Part shown: positions 1 through 11,559 of the stretch, piece after piece
How the letters are laid out: each line of letters begins with the position of its first letter
Position numbering within the stretch: position 1 is the stretch's first letter
Source: Tubulanus polymorphus
Lineage: Eukaryota; Nemertea; Palaeonemertea; Tubulaniformes; Tubulanidae
Reading direction: 5' to 3'
DNA: 64,000 nt
Assembly: GCF_964204645.1 (NCBI RefSeq)
Contig: NC_134025.1
Location: 13,461,001-13,525,000, forward strand
The notes under the pieces: model-generated
The model's database searches: none
Seen by the model: the letters and a program-made list of their open reading frames with translations, nothing else
What the model was told of the DNA's origin: nothing
Program-made: the position numbers and the translations under genes

Positions 1-900
1 ATGAATGATCTTCAAGCTATTTAAGTTGCACTAAAATCACACAAGAAATCGCCCATCTGCACCAGGCTGTAAGCCCAATGCACTTGTTTTCTTTTATCAA
101 ACCGGGGTAGAAGTTTTTCAGAAAACGTTTGTGGATGTCATGTGATGCAGTTATGCTCACTGATTGGATATTCAAACATGAATGTTCTGCTAACATAAAG
201 CAATCAAAGCACACAGAAAAGACGGTTCCAACAACACAAAATGCCTAGAAAATGTCGGTCAAATCAAGCAGTGATTGTTTCGCAAAAAAAAACATTTTTC
301 TGTGTCGGCTTTCTGTTTTGATTTCCAAGCACACAGCAAAACAAAACAAGTTGAAAACATTTTTTCACAAGAAGAAAATGTCTTTTCCTTTCCATGTGCA
401 TTGGGGTTAAGGTATGGAAGTTCACATACAACCCAGAAAATTGAATTTGAAAAGAAAAAATACTTGGATTCAGACGCAATTCAATTCTATTTTCCCATAC
501 TGCATTCACATATTGCTACGCATGCTATTCTGGCTGCATTAGTGATCAGCCCCTGTTCCCTGAGAACTATTGACATCTTTAACGTGTTTCTTTATGACAC
601 ACATATTTGCTTTGCATGTATCAATTATTCATATGTTCAGCAGGTGTGTGATTGAAGTAAGGGGAAATTGATGACAATTCAATAACCAGAATCATATTAA
701 CTGGGTTTACCAACAATTCATAATATTTTGGGACTGTTCGGAAAATCGAGATTCCGAAGTATATTTTGGATAGACACCAATTTGTAGGATCATCAATACT
801 AGTCTGTCCATATGGTATCCTGTTTACTTCAGAGCTGAACTTATCACAAGGTTAACAAATCTTTCATAGATATAACATGTAGTTTTGTAACACATATAGG
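1..900. other. AT-rich stretch without a recognised gene
   Basis: No motif, repeat copy or recognisable protein is seen. An open frame of 126 codons lies at 275-655 (+), but its product is low in complexity (K/F/H-rich), resembles no family I know and is overlapped by an open frame on the other strand. I treat it as chance. Confidence 0.5.
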
Positions 901-990
901 ACAAGCTGTATAACCACTGGCCAAGTGGACTAGTTCTATTCGTCTACTGGTCAGCATGCTTACTTTCTACGTACGAGACCCAGTGAGTAT
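901..990 (+). mobile_element. tRNA-derived SINE head, B box deleted (family K)
   Basis: The stretch matches 52645-52752 read on the minus strand over about 90 bases, including the shared lead CCACTGGCCAAG and the tRNA-like A-box region CTACTGGTCAGCATGCTTAC. In a tRNA this is the D-arm start of a Gly/Glu/Val-type molecule. The other copy has a T-arm (GGTTTGATCCCCGG) after GAGACC; here about 15 bases covering that B box are missing. Because the B box is needed for RNA polymerase III transcription, this copy is presumably dead. A hAT-like element begins a few bases downstream. Confidence 0.7.
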
Positions 991-998
991 ACATTATT

Positions 999-1405
999 CA
1001 GTGTTGCCAGCACCTAGTTATAATATTTCCGGAAATCAAATGAAAAACGGCTTTCGCGGCCCGTAACGTGGCGCTACCTACATTGTTTTGTTCATCCTCC
1101 CCCGGCAGGGATTTGAACCTGATGTCATTATCAGCCAATCAGATATCCGTTTTCAGATATCCCAGGCCATCAGGTTTGAATCCCTTTTGGGGAAGATATG
1201 TTTTGTCATGCTAATGAACAGGTGATGACGTCATAGCAACATCTCTGAGTGTAGCGGAGAGCATTACGGGAGCTGTATGCTGACAAAACTAAAAAAAACT
1301 TTAGTAAAAATAGATTTTTAGACGAAGTAGAATGGCAGAATAATTCCGGGAATTTTTTGTTGAAGGTTTCGATTTCTGGAAATTTTCAGAAGTCTTGCAA
1401 CACTG
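999..1405. mobile_element. hAT-like MITE, 407 bp, 6-bp target duplication
   Basis: The ends are inverted: the left end starts CAGTGTTGCCAG, and the right end read in reverse starts CAGTGTTGCAAG. Similarity continues for about 45 bases, with TTTCC(G/A)GAAATC in both arms. The flanks 993-998 and 1406-1411 are both ATTATT, a 6-bp duplication. CAGTG ends are typical of hAT transposons, and 5- and 6-bp-duplicating hAT groups are known beside the usual 8 bp. No open frame inside could be a transposase, so it is non-autonomous. It carries a CRE-like TGACGTCA at about 1226 and an inverted pair of SINE-like T-arms. Confidence 0.65.
1108..1184. repeat. Inverted pair of tRNA T-arm-like sequences
   Basis: GGGATTTGAACCTGATG at 1108-1124 faces its inverse at 1168-1184 (15 of 17 bases pair). 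Weaker pairing continues outward to about 1081 and 1210. Each arm contains a B-box-like core (GGTTTGAATCCC or its inverse). Between them CAGATATCC occurs twice. This could be two SINE fragments joined head to head, or the core of the surrounding MITE that resembles a T-arm by chance. Confidence 0.55.
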
Positions 1406-1642
1406 ATTATTTCACTGTCACTTTCTTAATCGTTATAGTTTGATGACCTTTTAAACTCTTTTAACTTTACTGTGCTTAGTTTGATCTGTATTGTCTTTCT
1501 ATGAAATGTAAAAACCTGATAATGTATATCAAAAAAGAACACTATGAAGTAGGAAGGGCAAATTTCATGAATCTCCCTTAATAATGATAAAGCTGAGCCT
1601 AGTTCTGCAATAAAATCAGACAGTTATAAATATTAACTAGGG

Positions 1643-3123
1643 GCCCAGGAACACCATGCCCACTTGGGGAAATGTTGGATAATCTCACAATTTCAATATT
1701 CAACCACATCCCTTGGTGAATAAATCCAGTCATCAACTAGAATGTGGCTACACCATGTCTCCCCGGGTCAAGCAAACAGAAAAGGGGCAAGAAATTTAAG
1801 ACAGGTACCAAACATATTGCATAAACAGCAAAATTTACTTAATTGTTCATTGAGTTTGTAAGAATTATTGGTTAAAGTCGAACACAGATAAACCTGTCTG
1901 TACTTTTACATCAAGATGGTGGCCACATTAGATTGCCCATAGCCTCCATTTTCTATAGTGGGAAATCTCACCAGCCCCAATCCTCACTTCAAGTTTCATG
2001 TAAATTGTTCAAAAATCATAGGCGATATTGCTCTAACAAGAAATCCTCACTTCAAGTTTCATGTAAATCGATCAAAAATTATAGGCGGTATTGCTCTAAC
2101 AAGAAAGTCAAGATGGCTGCCCTGGTGCCACTATTTGATGGCCGATGACCTCTATTTTGAATGACAGTGGAAATCTCACCTGTCCTAATCTTCACACTGA
2201 GTTTCAAAGATGTCCATAGAGAATTTTAGGCTGTATATTGCTAACAAAAAATTAATGATGGTCAATATGGCGCTGGTGGCCAGATTTGATGGCAGATGAT
2301 TGTGGTTACAATATATGCATAGGTACCCATATGATATGGGAATACAAAGTTATTCTACTATTCAACGCCCCCTGATGGTGACCATATAAAAAATCCCAAT
2401 GACCTTGAAACTCACCGGAATGATAGAAGTTCTCACAAACTACAATTTTGCAATTGAATAACAAAATATATAATATGCAAATACTAAGTTATTGTACTAT
2501 TTAACGCCCCCTGGTGACCATATACAAAAACCAATGTCCTTGAAACTATACACAATCATGTCATGAGCTACAACTTTGCAATTGATTATGGTTACAAAAT
2601 ATGCAAAGGTACCAAAAGAAGTAGACAAATTAAATATTATAGAATATCTAACTCCCCCTGGTGGCAACAGAGAATTGGGTTATCTCAATTCTGTGTGAGG
2701 AGATGTATCCTATGACATTGCTCATCCATAATGAAATATCAAGACTATACGTTGAAAACCTGTTGCTATTCTCCTTGAAAGACTTTTTCCACCTACGAAT
2801 GAGTACTGATGAAACTAAGATGGCTGGCAATTACGATCGAAAATTCCTGTCTGATATAACAATGATTTCTTTCCATAGAATACCAATCACAAATTTCAAT
2901 GAAAAAATGAGTTCAGTTGGCCATCTTGATTCTGACCAGGCCAGTTTTTGGGCTGAAGATATATTTAGGGTAGATACACGCATAAACCTAATATCAAGAC
3001 AATCCATTGAAGCATCCTCAAAACTTCCCAAAATAACTGGATTCCATCTACGGACGGACGGATGGACTATGGATGAAAAGTGAACGCCAGAGCCTGCTGG
3101 GATCAATGTCCCAAGTGGGATAA
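1643..3123. mobile_element. Family B compound repeat, copy 1
   Basis: This long repeat recurs at 60570-61665 and in fragments elsewhere. It opens with a block containing ACACCATGCCCACTTG and closes with TCCCAAGTGGGATAA, so short inverted motifs (CCCACTTG/CAAGTGGG) sit at both ends. The middle (about 2290-2640) holds tandem units of about 150 bases built around CAACGCCCCCTGGTGACCAT, CCTTGAAACTCAC and GCAATTGAT. Near the right end lie a GGCCATCTTGATTCTGACC stretch and a GGACGGACGGATGG purine run, followed by an imperfect hairpin (GGGATCAATGTCCC). A 140-codon open frame at 2661-3083 lies wholly inside the repeat and is not believed. Similar pieces in many marine invertebrate genomes make a non-autonomous mobile element likely; the class is unknown. 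Confidence 0.7.
1980..2105. repeat. 63-bp direct tandem duplication
   Basis: Two adjacent 63-bp units (1980-2042 and 2043-2105) both begin ATCCTCACTTCAAG and end CTCTAACAAGAA. They differ at a handful of positions. A more diverged third unit may follow at about 2190-2250. It lies inside family B copy 1. Confidence 0.9.
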
Positions 3124-3239
3124 CAAACCAACATTTTTAATGAAATTAAAAAGCATAAAAGCCAATATGATTGCATTTAAATTTCACCACGTTTGGTGAA
3201 ATACGTATTGAATTTCAAAACTTATTTTGCATCAGCAAA

Positions 3240-3480
3240 AGTCCATAAAAACTTTACTTAATTCAATATTTGACTCCCCCTGTTGAGAACAAAAAACTGG
3301 GTAACCCCAATTTATATAAGGAGATATATCCTATGACAATGCTAAAACAATTATCAAATATCAAGACTATCAGTTAAAAACCTGTTGATTTTTTCTTCAT
3401 CTTTCTGTTAAGATCCCTTCCTAAAGTGTACAATTGATGCAAGCGTCTTAAAAATTTCCCTTGACAACTTCAACAAGAAA
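3240..3480. repeat. Family B fragment (internal part)
   Basis: GACTCCCCCTG, GGAGATATATCCTATGACA and CAAGACTATCAGTTAAAAACC match the stretch at 2651-2770 in copy 1, in the same orientation. Both ends of the full repeat are missing. It may be an extra unit of the neighbouring copy or a separate truncated insertion. Confidence 0.6.
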
Positions 3481-4215
3481 CCCATGGGCCTTGACACTGT
3501 GCTGCACTATGAATATAATTATTGCAGGGGCACCTGACACCGTTTTAGTTACCCTCAGCTTTTTAAGTACATATAAACGAATGTCAGGCACAAGTTTTGA
3601 CCAATGTTGCCTTGTTGTTCAGTGATCACTGACTAGACTGTTTTTTGAATAGCCTAGAAATGACTAAGGGTCAGCAATTTAAATCATATGACTCTGCTGT
3701 TAAGTTGCAGAATTTCATTCATTAATATGAGACAACTACTACTTCATAGGTTAACTAGTTTATTTGAGGCACGTGTGTACGCTACTAATAGCTTCATCGG
3801 GTGAATTTTCATATGATTTCTTTGCAATATTTGTTTCTGAAATATCCAAAAATTTGAAAAGAATTGTCAAAATCATCGGCAAACATTGCTGCCATATAGG
3901 TAATGATACTTTTAACGCAATTATTTATTTTGATGAAACACTTCCCTATTAGGCACACCATTTAGTCAAATAACAACTGCTTATATGCAAAGAATTGTTA
4001 TAATGAACCGAAACTGGCAACAGTAATGACGTTCTGTGCACGTGCAGTTATTTAGGACTAGTAATAAAGACTGCACCTTACAGGCTGAAGAAAAGACGTT
4101 TGTAATGTTTGAGAATTTGCGATTTTTGCGAGTGATAAATCTTGATTACTAAGTGGAACCATAATGATTTCTTTTTCCTATGAGCAATTGAACATCTGTG
4201 ATTTATGCATGTACT
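3481..4215. other. No feature recognised
   Basis: Unremarkable AT-rich sequence. A 62-codon open frame at 3764-3952 shows no family resemblance. Confidence 0.4.
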
Positions 4216-4218
4216 TAA

Positions 4219-5289
4219 TGCAGCTATCAATGTGAACCCTGACCCCCCCTAGTTCAGACATTCGACTCCAATTCGACACATACCATAAATCTTTCCGCTC
4301 AGGTTTCGACAGATTATCACTATTACCATAGATGACATAAGTCAGGTTTTCGTCACTTTTATAGAATAACCTCGTCAGGGCTTCGACAGCTTTCCACTAG
4401 ACAGATTTCCTTAAGAAATACAATACGCCAGGTATTCGACACAATGTAGCATGTTTATTAATTTCATTTCTTTTATTAAAACTATAAAATCTTAACAAAA
4501 CTTAACTCATTTTATAAGAGGAAAGAGCGCGAATATAGGCTTGAATTGAATTGCATTTATAATCTCCACGTACCGGACCTGATGGCTGGTGGCTGGAACC
4601 GGACCGTTTTGCGGCCCGCGAAGATCTCACCGTTGTTCCGATATTAAAAAATCAACAATGCACCTTTAAAAACAATAATAATTAGACTTTATTAAGAATA
4701 TTTTCTCGTTTCCATTGGGACGAAAACCTTCCTGAATCATGGAAAATAGTTGCCGACGGTGAGACCACCATGAACATGGCCGATTCTTCAATCGGGGATT
4801 TTCACATTCGTTTAAATTTTATCGTAATAACAAGCTCCAAAGAGTTGAAATAGAACTTATGCTGTTTATTTTAATGAAGATTGAAGTGATAAATAATGCT
4901 AAGCTAACAATTAAATGTGACAACTTCTGTGAGAATTTCCCACGATATAGAGGCTCTGGCGACCTGACGTTTTAGTGAAGCGACATATCCGATCGGGAGC
5001 GTAACAACGGAAGGTAAACTGACTATATGTCCCGTATGTTCAAACCGCATATCAAACCGCTTTTCGTCAGACTTTCGAAGTAGGTTTAGATTGGAATCCG
5101 CCAGACATTCGATGCTCAATGAATACATAATCGTCACGCATTCGATAGAGATACGACACCCATTTCTTTTGGGTTCGCCAGAGATTCGTTAATTACTAAA
5201 AAAGTCTTCGTTCAGGATCCACCAATTTTCACGTCGAAATCCTGGCGATGGATGAACTAGGGGGGTCAGGGTTCACATTGATAGCTGCA
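4219..5289. mobile_element. 1071-bp TIR transposon, non-autonomous, TAA target duplication
   Basis: The left end (TGCAGCTATCAATGTGAACC...) is the reverse complement of the right end over about 37 bases. The only difference is one base in a C-run (seven C at 4243-4249, six G on the right). TAA flanks it at 4216-4218 and 5290-5292, a 3-bp duplication of the TWA kind seen with PIF/Harbinger elements. Inside both ends lie scattered short motifs around ATTCGAC/TTCGACA, such as CAGACATTCGA. The centre (4570-4640) is GC-rich. The longest inner frame (77 codons, minus, 4904-5137) resembles no transposase. The near-perfect TIRs suggest a fairly young insertion. Confidence 0.8.
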
Positions 5290-5589
5290 TAATGACTAAA
5301 AACTGGTTTATTAGATTGAAATGTCAGTCAAATGATTTGCACATTTTCCAATGTAGTATAGTAATAGCTGCTGCTACAAAGCAGCAGCTCTCCAACTGAG
5401 AAAGTTTCACACAGATAATGGCCTTAAGAAAATTTGGGCTCGACTTCAAAGCAATCCATTCAATGGTGACACTTTTTTGTTCAAAATATGCACATGCTTT
5501 GAAAATATGCATATGCAAAATTAGTTGATTTGTATACAAATTGTACAAAAAAGAAGCAAGGACCTGACATTTGCATTTTACAAAAATTT

Positions 5590-5822
5590 CCACTTTCATG
5601 AAAATCGAACCTCCCCCAAAGACATGGCTGGCAACAGGCCTGCCACCAGTCAGCCATCTGGAATATGATTTGGCCAGTTTTTACAAAAACGTATGTCTAG
5701 GGTAGATACATGTTAAACTAAAGACGATTCCCTGAATTGTCTTCCAAAATAACTGCAATCCGTCAGTGGACAGACAAACAAATGGATGGATAAAAGTGAA
5801 TAGTGCCAAGTGGGCTAAAATT
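5590..5822. repeat. Family B fragment (right end)
   Basis: It matches the right third of the family: GCCATCT, GGCCAGTTTTT, GTCTAGGGTAGATACATG, AAAATAACTG and a terminal CCAAGTGGGCTAAAA. The left part of the family is absent, so it is truncated. Confidence 0.65.
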
Positions 5823-6189
5823 ATCTAATTAATAGAAGTAGGACCGGAATACTTACTTCATAAGCTGAATTTCAATTACTTCATTATAATAAATGGAGCA
5901 TGAGACTATATCATAAATTTAAACAGATAATAATGGATGTGATAAAATCTGTGGCGATTGTTTCTGATATCTAAAACATCTGTGGCACACAGACAAAGTG
6001 GCATAGAAAATAAAATGGATTTTCTTCGGAGGTTTGAATTGTACTGTATTTCATTGTTTCATACACCAATTATTATATATGAAAAACCCATCTGTTGTGA
6101 CCAGTCACTAACTAGTGAGCCGAGGCTAATGTACTCAGCCATTCACAAATTACAGTCAATCCGCTTTCATATGGAATTTATCAATAGCC
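5823..6189. other. No feature recognised
   Basis: AT-rich sequence up to the target duplication of the next element. An open frame of 104 codons (5958-6272) runs into that element's left end and is therefore unlikely to be real. Confidence 0.4.
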
Positions 6190-6198
6190 GTAAATGTA

Positions 6199-6771
6199 GT
6201 AAACGTACAAAAATGGCCAGGAAAATATGGCCAAGGAAAAAAAGGCCAGGGAAAATTTATCAAAATTATTAACTACCATTCCATATGCTATATGCAAACT
6301 ACAAAATCAAATGCATTAAACTCTTGACATGTCACTTTTTTGGATTATTAAATGAATTCCTGAATTAGTATACCCTTAGTTTACTGAATTAGGTTTACAA
6401 GCAAATTGATCTGCTATATAAATTATCACACAATCTAAATACATTAATTGTATTATCCTTTGGTGATATAAGACAATAGTTTATATCCTAATTGCTTACT
6501 TTGATGTTGCTTACTTTGATATCAGTATATGTATTTTAATTGTTTAAACTAGACAACATGCCTCGTGAAAAACAAGTCATGCCATTATATGTATTTCAAC
6601 TGTTTAAACTATATACTATGCAAAATGCCTCATGAAAAATAATGTCATGGAATTGAAAGCTAAATGTTGTTATTAACATCGCCAGAAGTTAAGTTTAATC
6701 TCAAATTCTATCAAATTTTCCCCGGCCTTTTTCTTACTTGGCCATATTCCTTGGCCATTTTCCTACAATCC
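6199..6771. mobile_element. Iteron-TIR transposon, family F (GGCC core), 573 bp
   Basis: The left end is an array of 15-bp units: GTACAAAAATGGCCA, GGAAAATATGGCCAA, GGAAAAAAAGGCCAG, GGAAAATTT. The right end read in reverse gives the same order: GTAGGAAAATGGCCA, AGGAATATGGCCAA, GTAAGAAAAAGGCCG, GGGAAAATTT. The flanks (G/A)TAAATGTA at 6190-6198 and 6772-6780 look like a 9-bp target duplication with one mismatch. The exact terminus is uncertain by 1-2 bases. The interior is AT-rich and has a diverged direct duplication of about 65 bp (6525-6650, TTTAAACTA...ATGCCTC(G/A)TGAAAAA). No coding capacity is seen. Confidence 0.75.
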
Positions 6772-6784
6772 ATAAATGTATAAA

Positions 6785-9078
6785 GAATATGATTTCTCAT
6801 AAAACAGATTGATCTCATTCATTCCGAATGATCTGAATTGAGCGGGTTCAACCTATCATATCAAAGATCTAGAAGGGGTGGTTACTCCTATGAAATTTCA
6901 TAAGTGCGCTTTTTGAGCAACAGTAATCACACACTTAAGTCACTGAAATTGTTTCCATTCTATGATAGTTTATGCTGATCAAGTTATTCTTTCAATACGT
7001 GCATTCCTCATATTTCAGTATTGAATTAAACAGTGTTACTGGATCTCAGAATCACTCTACAATTCAAAATTACATTTATCTGTGTGTGTTTTACTGAGTC
7101 AAAGTACTCGCTGTCCAAGGGAGATCAGCGAGCAGTTGCCTTATTGCGTAATTCAATACCATTTCCATAAAACATGAAGGCTTCATCCTTTCGTCATGCA
7201 AAGAACAGACTACCGACAACCACAGATTGTTTTTGTGAATCATACGTGTATCATATATCTGGTAAAAAGATGAATCGTGAATCATGATAACATCCTTGTC
7301 AAATCAAATATTTAAACATATACACTTTACTGAACACGAAACTAAAACTTGCCACCCCCATGAATATCTTAAGATTTGAATCGTTTTTACAAAATTATCA
7401 TACCTGAAATACAGTGTGTTGCTCTGTTCAGCAAATCTATGTCAATAGTAAGCGATTCTTTCAAAATCAACATCAACAACTACGGATATTAGACTTCATA
7501 GAGTACACATAGCAAACTCAGTAGCCAGATGTTCTGACCATGGTACTAAACAATAGAAATATCATAACAATTGATTTCTTTATTAAGTTACGCAGTTGAC
7601 GTGCCATCACATATGGATTCTAGTACTAGTTTTAAGCTGATGTCCATGCGTTGCAGCAAGGATGAATCGAATATAGTGACGTCCTTGCCACAACAGTAAG
7701 ACTTGTATCCTATCGAGCTACCAATAACCTTGAAGTAATTATCTTGTCAAGATGATAACTCCAAGCAATAACCATCAATATCGATAAGTGATAAAAGGTC
7801 AGCAGTTTATAGCTACATATTGTATGTGTAAGTGTATATATTGTAATTCGATAACCAGAAGCCGTCCAACTTTTTAATTGTCAAACACGCCATGCAGCTT
7901 ATCATCAGTTCATAAAAGCGGCGTTCACACAAGATTCTTGGAAGAATGCCGTGCTGACAGAGAAATTTGCATTCACAAGTGATTCAGCGGTTAGTAATGC
8001 TAAGCTTTAGTTATGCCGATTCGGGGGTATTTTCAAGATGGCATTTTCTTGCTATCTCTATTTCCTGTACTTTCAATCCATTCTTAATCTTGTATTTTCA
8101 ATCTATTCTTAATCTGCTCTACTGCCAATGCTCTACTTATGAATGGTAATTAAATTGTCAATTTGGCACACAACTACAATTAAGTTCCTTGCTTAAAGCA
8201 AGCAAAATACTTTTTTCACCATATAGCCTATTGTAAAAAGTGAGTTTACACATTGCCTATATATATATTTCTTCTTGTTAGTGGCTTCTCGTGTTAAAAA
8301 TGGGAATAAAAACGATTAAAAACTTTGATGTGCATGAGTGAAAGGCAATCATCCCCCTTGTTGAGTTGAGTGTACTACAATACATGGCTTTCTAAGAGCC
8401 TAATCTGCATTTACACTACAAAGAATGGCAAACTCAGCACTGTATCGAGATTCTCGAATTTTGAATCATTTTCTGCGCTTACTAAACCCATGTGCCTATT
8501 TCATTACAGCTTATTCTTACTTTCTTCTTACCCCCGCCAAATTTGACCTCCACTTCACTATTTTGGCAAATTCGCCAAAATGGAATTCCTTGTCTTAGCA
8601 TACCAATTTGGATTTTCAATGTTTTTCTATTTTTTCATTTCATGAGTTTACGTTATGGCCTGAATCAGCCAAAATACATCTAACATTCTTATATGAAATA
8701 TAAATGCTCGACTTAAAATACATTCACAGTTATAGGCCAATTTACATTTTTGAATCGCCACCAGTCAGCCATCTTGAATGCAATTACTCTAAAATCAAAA
8801 AATCTTCATGCCAGCAGGCCTATACATCTAACCCATTATTTCGTTCCTGGCAGGGGTGGTGGGTGTGTAAATCAAACAAAATCTACTAACAAAATAACAG
8901 GGTCAATCCCTATGGTGGCTCATTCATTTTTTTTCTAGTTTTGTCATAATTTCGCCCTCATTTGCACCCTCATGTATTCACGCATGTCCCTTAACAGCCA
9001 CCATACTATTTTAAGATTTAAAAAAAAGTGAATATTTTAGGATTTCATCACAATTGCTTTCTGAGTTGTCAATGTAAG
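6785..9078. other. No gene or element recognised
   Basis: Mostly AT-rich unique sequence. GCGGCGTTCACACAAG at about 7918-7933 resembles one end of the AGCNGCRTTCAC elements found elsewhere, but no partner end was found. A CAGTCAGCCATCTTGAATG motif near 8762 recalls the inner part of family B. Open frames of about 60 codons here have no recognisable features. Confidence 0.4.
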
Positions 9079-9079
9079 A

Positions 9080-9150
9080 GTCAAAACCATACAGTCATTA
9101 CACTGTACAGTCAAATCCATATAGTCATTATACTGTACAGTCAAATCCAT
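9080..9150. repeat. 30-bp tandem duplication
   Basis: Two 30-bp units at 9091-9120 and 9121-9150 differ at two bases (core AGTCATTA(C/T)ACTGTACAGTC). A partial unit precedes them. Confidence 0.9.
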
Positions 9151-9154
9151 AATA

Positions 9155-11045
9155 CTGGAATCCCACCCCTGATTTCATCCAGGGATATGATTAGCATATA
9201 CCAAACGGGTGTCTATTTTGCTCAAACAAGTAGCTGCAAAATACCCTTTCAGAATATTCTCAAACTACTCAGTATCCAAGATTTAACCAACCAATCTGGA
9301 TACAAAACCCAAGCAATTCATGTTAGCTGTTGTGTGATCAGAAAAATCGCTTGTTTGTGTATGCACCGGGTAAAAGTCATCGCTACTTGTCTGGAGCTCA
9401 GAGTCAATAGGTGTTTTTTGCATGATCGACAGTGAAATTGCAGTGACTCTTTGCTTGTCTGCCATTTAATCCAAATACGACTGATTTAACAATTAGTCAC
9501 AAGTGACTTAAAATCCCATGTCGCAGCAAAACTATTATCATCAAAATTGTTAGCTCCCAATGTCAATGGAGGAAATCTTCTTTTCTGAAGACATATAAAC
9601 TTCAATGATTTGAAAAAAAAACGTGAGCTTTTTAATGTATTTTCGGATCATACTACGTAATCCAATATTAAGTAAAGGCCTATGCTTCCACATTTGAACT
9701 TATTCAAGACAAATATCTGCAGTTGATAATAAGATAGATAAATTCTGGGTTTGAATTTAGTTTCAGAGATTTGGCAAATTTCATCCTTTCCAAACAGATC
9801 ATGAAAGCTACTCTTGACTCCCCGGCAGTTTGGTTAAGTATGGGAGATTAGGGGAGATTGGGATCTCTTAGTAAAGTCACAACTAGTGTATTGCTGTCAA
9901 AAAACACTCAAGATACCCTGGCCATAGCAATCATTCCTGGGAAAATCTGTACTTGTGCTTGTTTTCAATCACTTCATAAGTTGAAATGGTGAACTTGTTA
10001 TTTCATACTCGAGGGGAATGTCTACATTTGAAATTATCTGAATAAGTCTGCTTTTACTTACTTTTTTGACTTTCACATAGATGACTTCTTATATAGCAGT
10101 CTTGATTTGATTTTACAGCAACGTCTTTTAACCTGAAAGTAAAAATACATGAAATACATGTAATTAGGAATTCATTGATTGATTGCAAAACACCAATGCA
10201 AGTGAATGCAATTACTTGCTCAACAGTCCGATCAACAAATGTTACTAACATTGTTGTTCTACATGATGAAAGAACATTTAGGAACAAAGGTTTTGTAATG
10301 AGTGAAAAACAAATATATAGATTCAACAATTTTTCAGGTATTGATCAACTGATGACCTGAAAGCTACAATCAGTTCTGCCTCGGCTAATACCAGTGGTTT
10401 CAACAGGTCATTTAACTCTACCCTAAAATATGTCATTTGCCATACGTTTTTAGAGTATAGAAGAAACAATGCCTTACTCAGTAGCATTGAGACCATAACA
10501 AGAGGCCAAATAATTTACCAAAAACATTTTAGTAAATTTCGGTGATTTGAAGGGTTAACTGAGGTGAATGATACCGAGTAAGGTAGATTCTACAGTTTTC
10601 AGTTATTATGCTTCTGAATTCCAAGAAAATCCAAGGCGAAATTAATTCTAGGCTTAACTCTAGAACTGTCTGTGGTATTGATATTTTGACATTATCTAAT
10701 GTGGTAGCCTCAAGTCAGTCATATCTCAAAAGGATTCACATATTATAAGTTTTCAACACAACATAACTTTTTCATCAACTATAAATCCTAATAAATTGCC
10801 CACAGGCAAAGTTACTTTGAAAACTGGAGCTTGTTTGGCCAGTGCCTATGAAAAATCCTTTTAATTCAAAGTTCTATTTTATATTGTATTTCATCTTTCA
10901 TATTTTGTAGTCAGATAAGGCCAAAAATATACATTTGTTTATAGTCCATGTCCAAAATTTGGTAGGGTACAGGAAGGTAGGGGAATTTTTTATATTTTGA
11001 AAGAATATTTTTCACATTATGAACAATATTTAGATAAAATTGATT
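9155..11045. other. No gene or element recognised
   Basis: AT-rich unique sequence. Open frames of 60-90 codons overlap each other on opposite strands at 10054-10360 and show no motifs. Confidence 0.4.
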
Positions 11046-11052
11046 TGATATG

Positions 11053-11068
11053 ACCAATCAAAGGGCGG
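11053..11068 (+). promoter_or_regulatory. CCAAT box next to a GC box (possible core promoter)
   Basis: ACCAATCAAAGGGCGG places a CCAAT motif 5 bases before a GGGCGG motif in otherwise AT-rich DNA. It lies about 50 bases before a possible first coding exon. The combination is typical of animal promoters without a TATA box, but it could be chance. Confidence 0.2.
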
Positions 11069-11120
11069 CTGAATATTGAATGCCTTGGCAACCTCTTCCA
11101 ATGTAGCTGATGAAGCTAAC

Positions 11121-11148
11121 ATGCCGGCACCGCAAAAAATTGGCGTAT
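11121..11148 (+). CDS. Possible first coding exon (MPAPQKIGV...)
   Basis: An ATG at 11121 opens nine codons reading MPAPQKIGV and runs into a consensus 5' splice site, GTAAGT, at 11149-11154. An alternative donor, GTATGT, lies at 11145. A CCAAT/GC-box pair sits about 50 bases upstream. The same frame is open back to 11073, so an internal exon is also conceivable. No downstream partner exon could be recognised and the product is unknown. With only 28 bases this is a weak call made from context. Confidence 0.18.
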
Positions 11149-11460
11149 GTAAGTGGATCGTTGTAAACCCCGGATTTTACGACTAAAATATTGACCTCGA
11201 CTTATACACTGAGCGAAATGATAGTTTGCTGCTTAGTATTTTCAGGTCACAAGAAATTCTACCAAACAGAAAACGCAGTTCTCATCTTCCGCTATAATAG
11301 TTTAAATGATTATTCATGATAAATTATAATTACTTTATCAAAAAAAAAAAAAAACTTTTATTTGAACGCCACTTGAAACATTGCATTCATACACGCATTA
11401 GCAATGTAGGCCAATACAATACTGTGCGAGCGTGTGAGCGTGTGTGCGCACGCATGTGCG

Positions 11461-11555
11461 GCTTTCCCAGAATTTCGTCAGTTGCACCAGAATTCTCAGA
11501 ATTTCCTGTATATCCCAAAAACAGCCAATCACATTTGCTTGTAGAGATCATGGTG
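11461..11555. repeat. Dispersed repeat T, copy 1
   Basis: GAATTTCCTGTATATCCCA followed by AACAGCCAATCACATT recurs at 35661-35765 with few differences. The wider stretch also shares GCTTTCCC and GAATTTC motifs. It is a fragment of an unidentified interspersed repeat. Confidence 0.6.
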
Positions 11556-11559
11556 CGCT

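Noticed and set aside
275-655. 126-codon open frame (+)
   Set aside because: No recognisable domain, biased composition, overlapping frame on the other strand, no promoter or splice context.
2661-3083. 140-codon open frame (+)
   Set aside because: Lies wholly in family B copy 1; other family B copies are not open in this frame as far as can be read.
9028-9435. 135-codon open frame (+)
   Set aside because: It includes the 30-bp tandem duplication, which keeps the frame open for ten codons per unit, and shows no domain.
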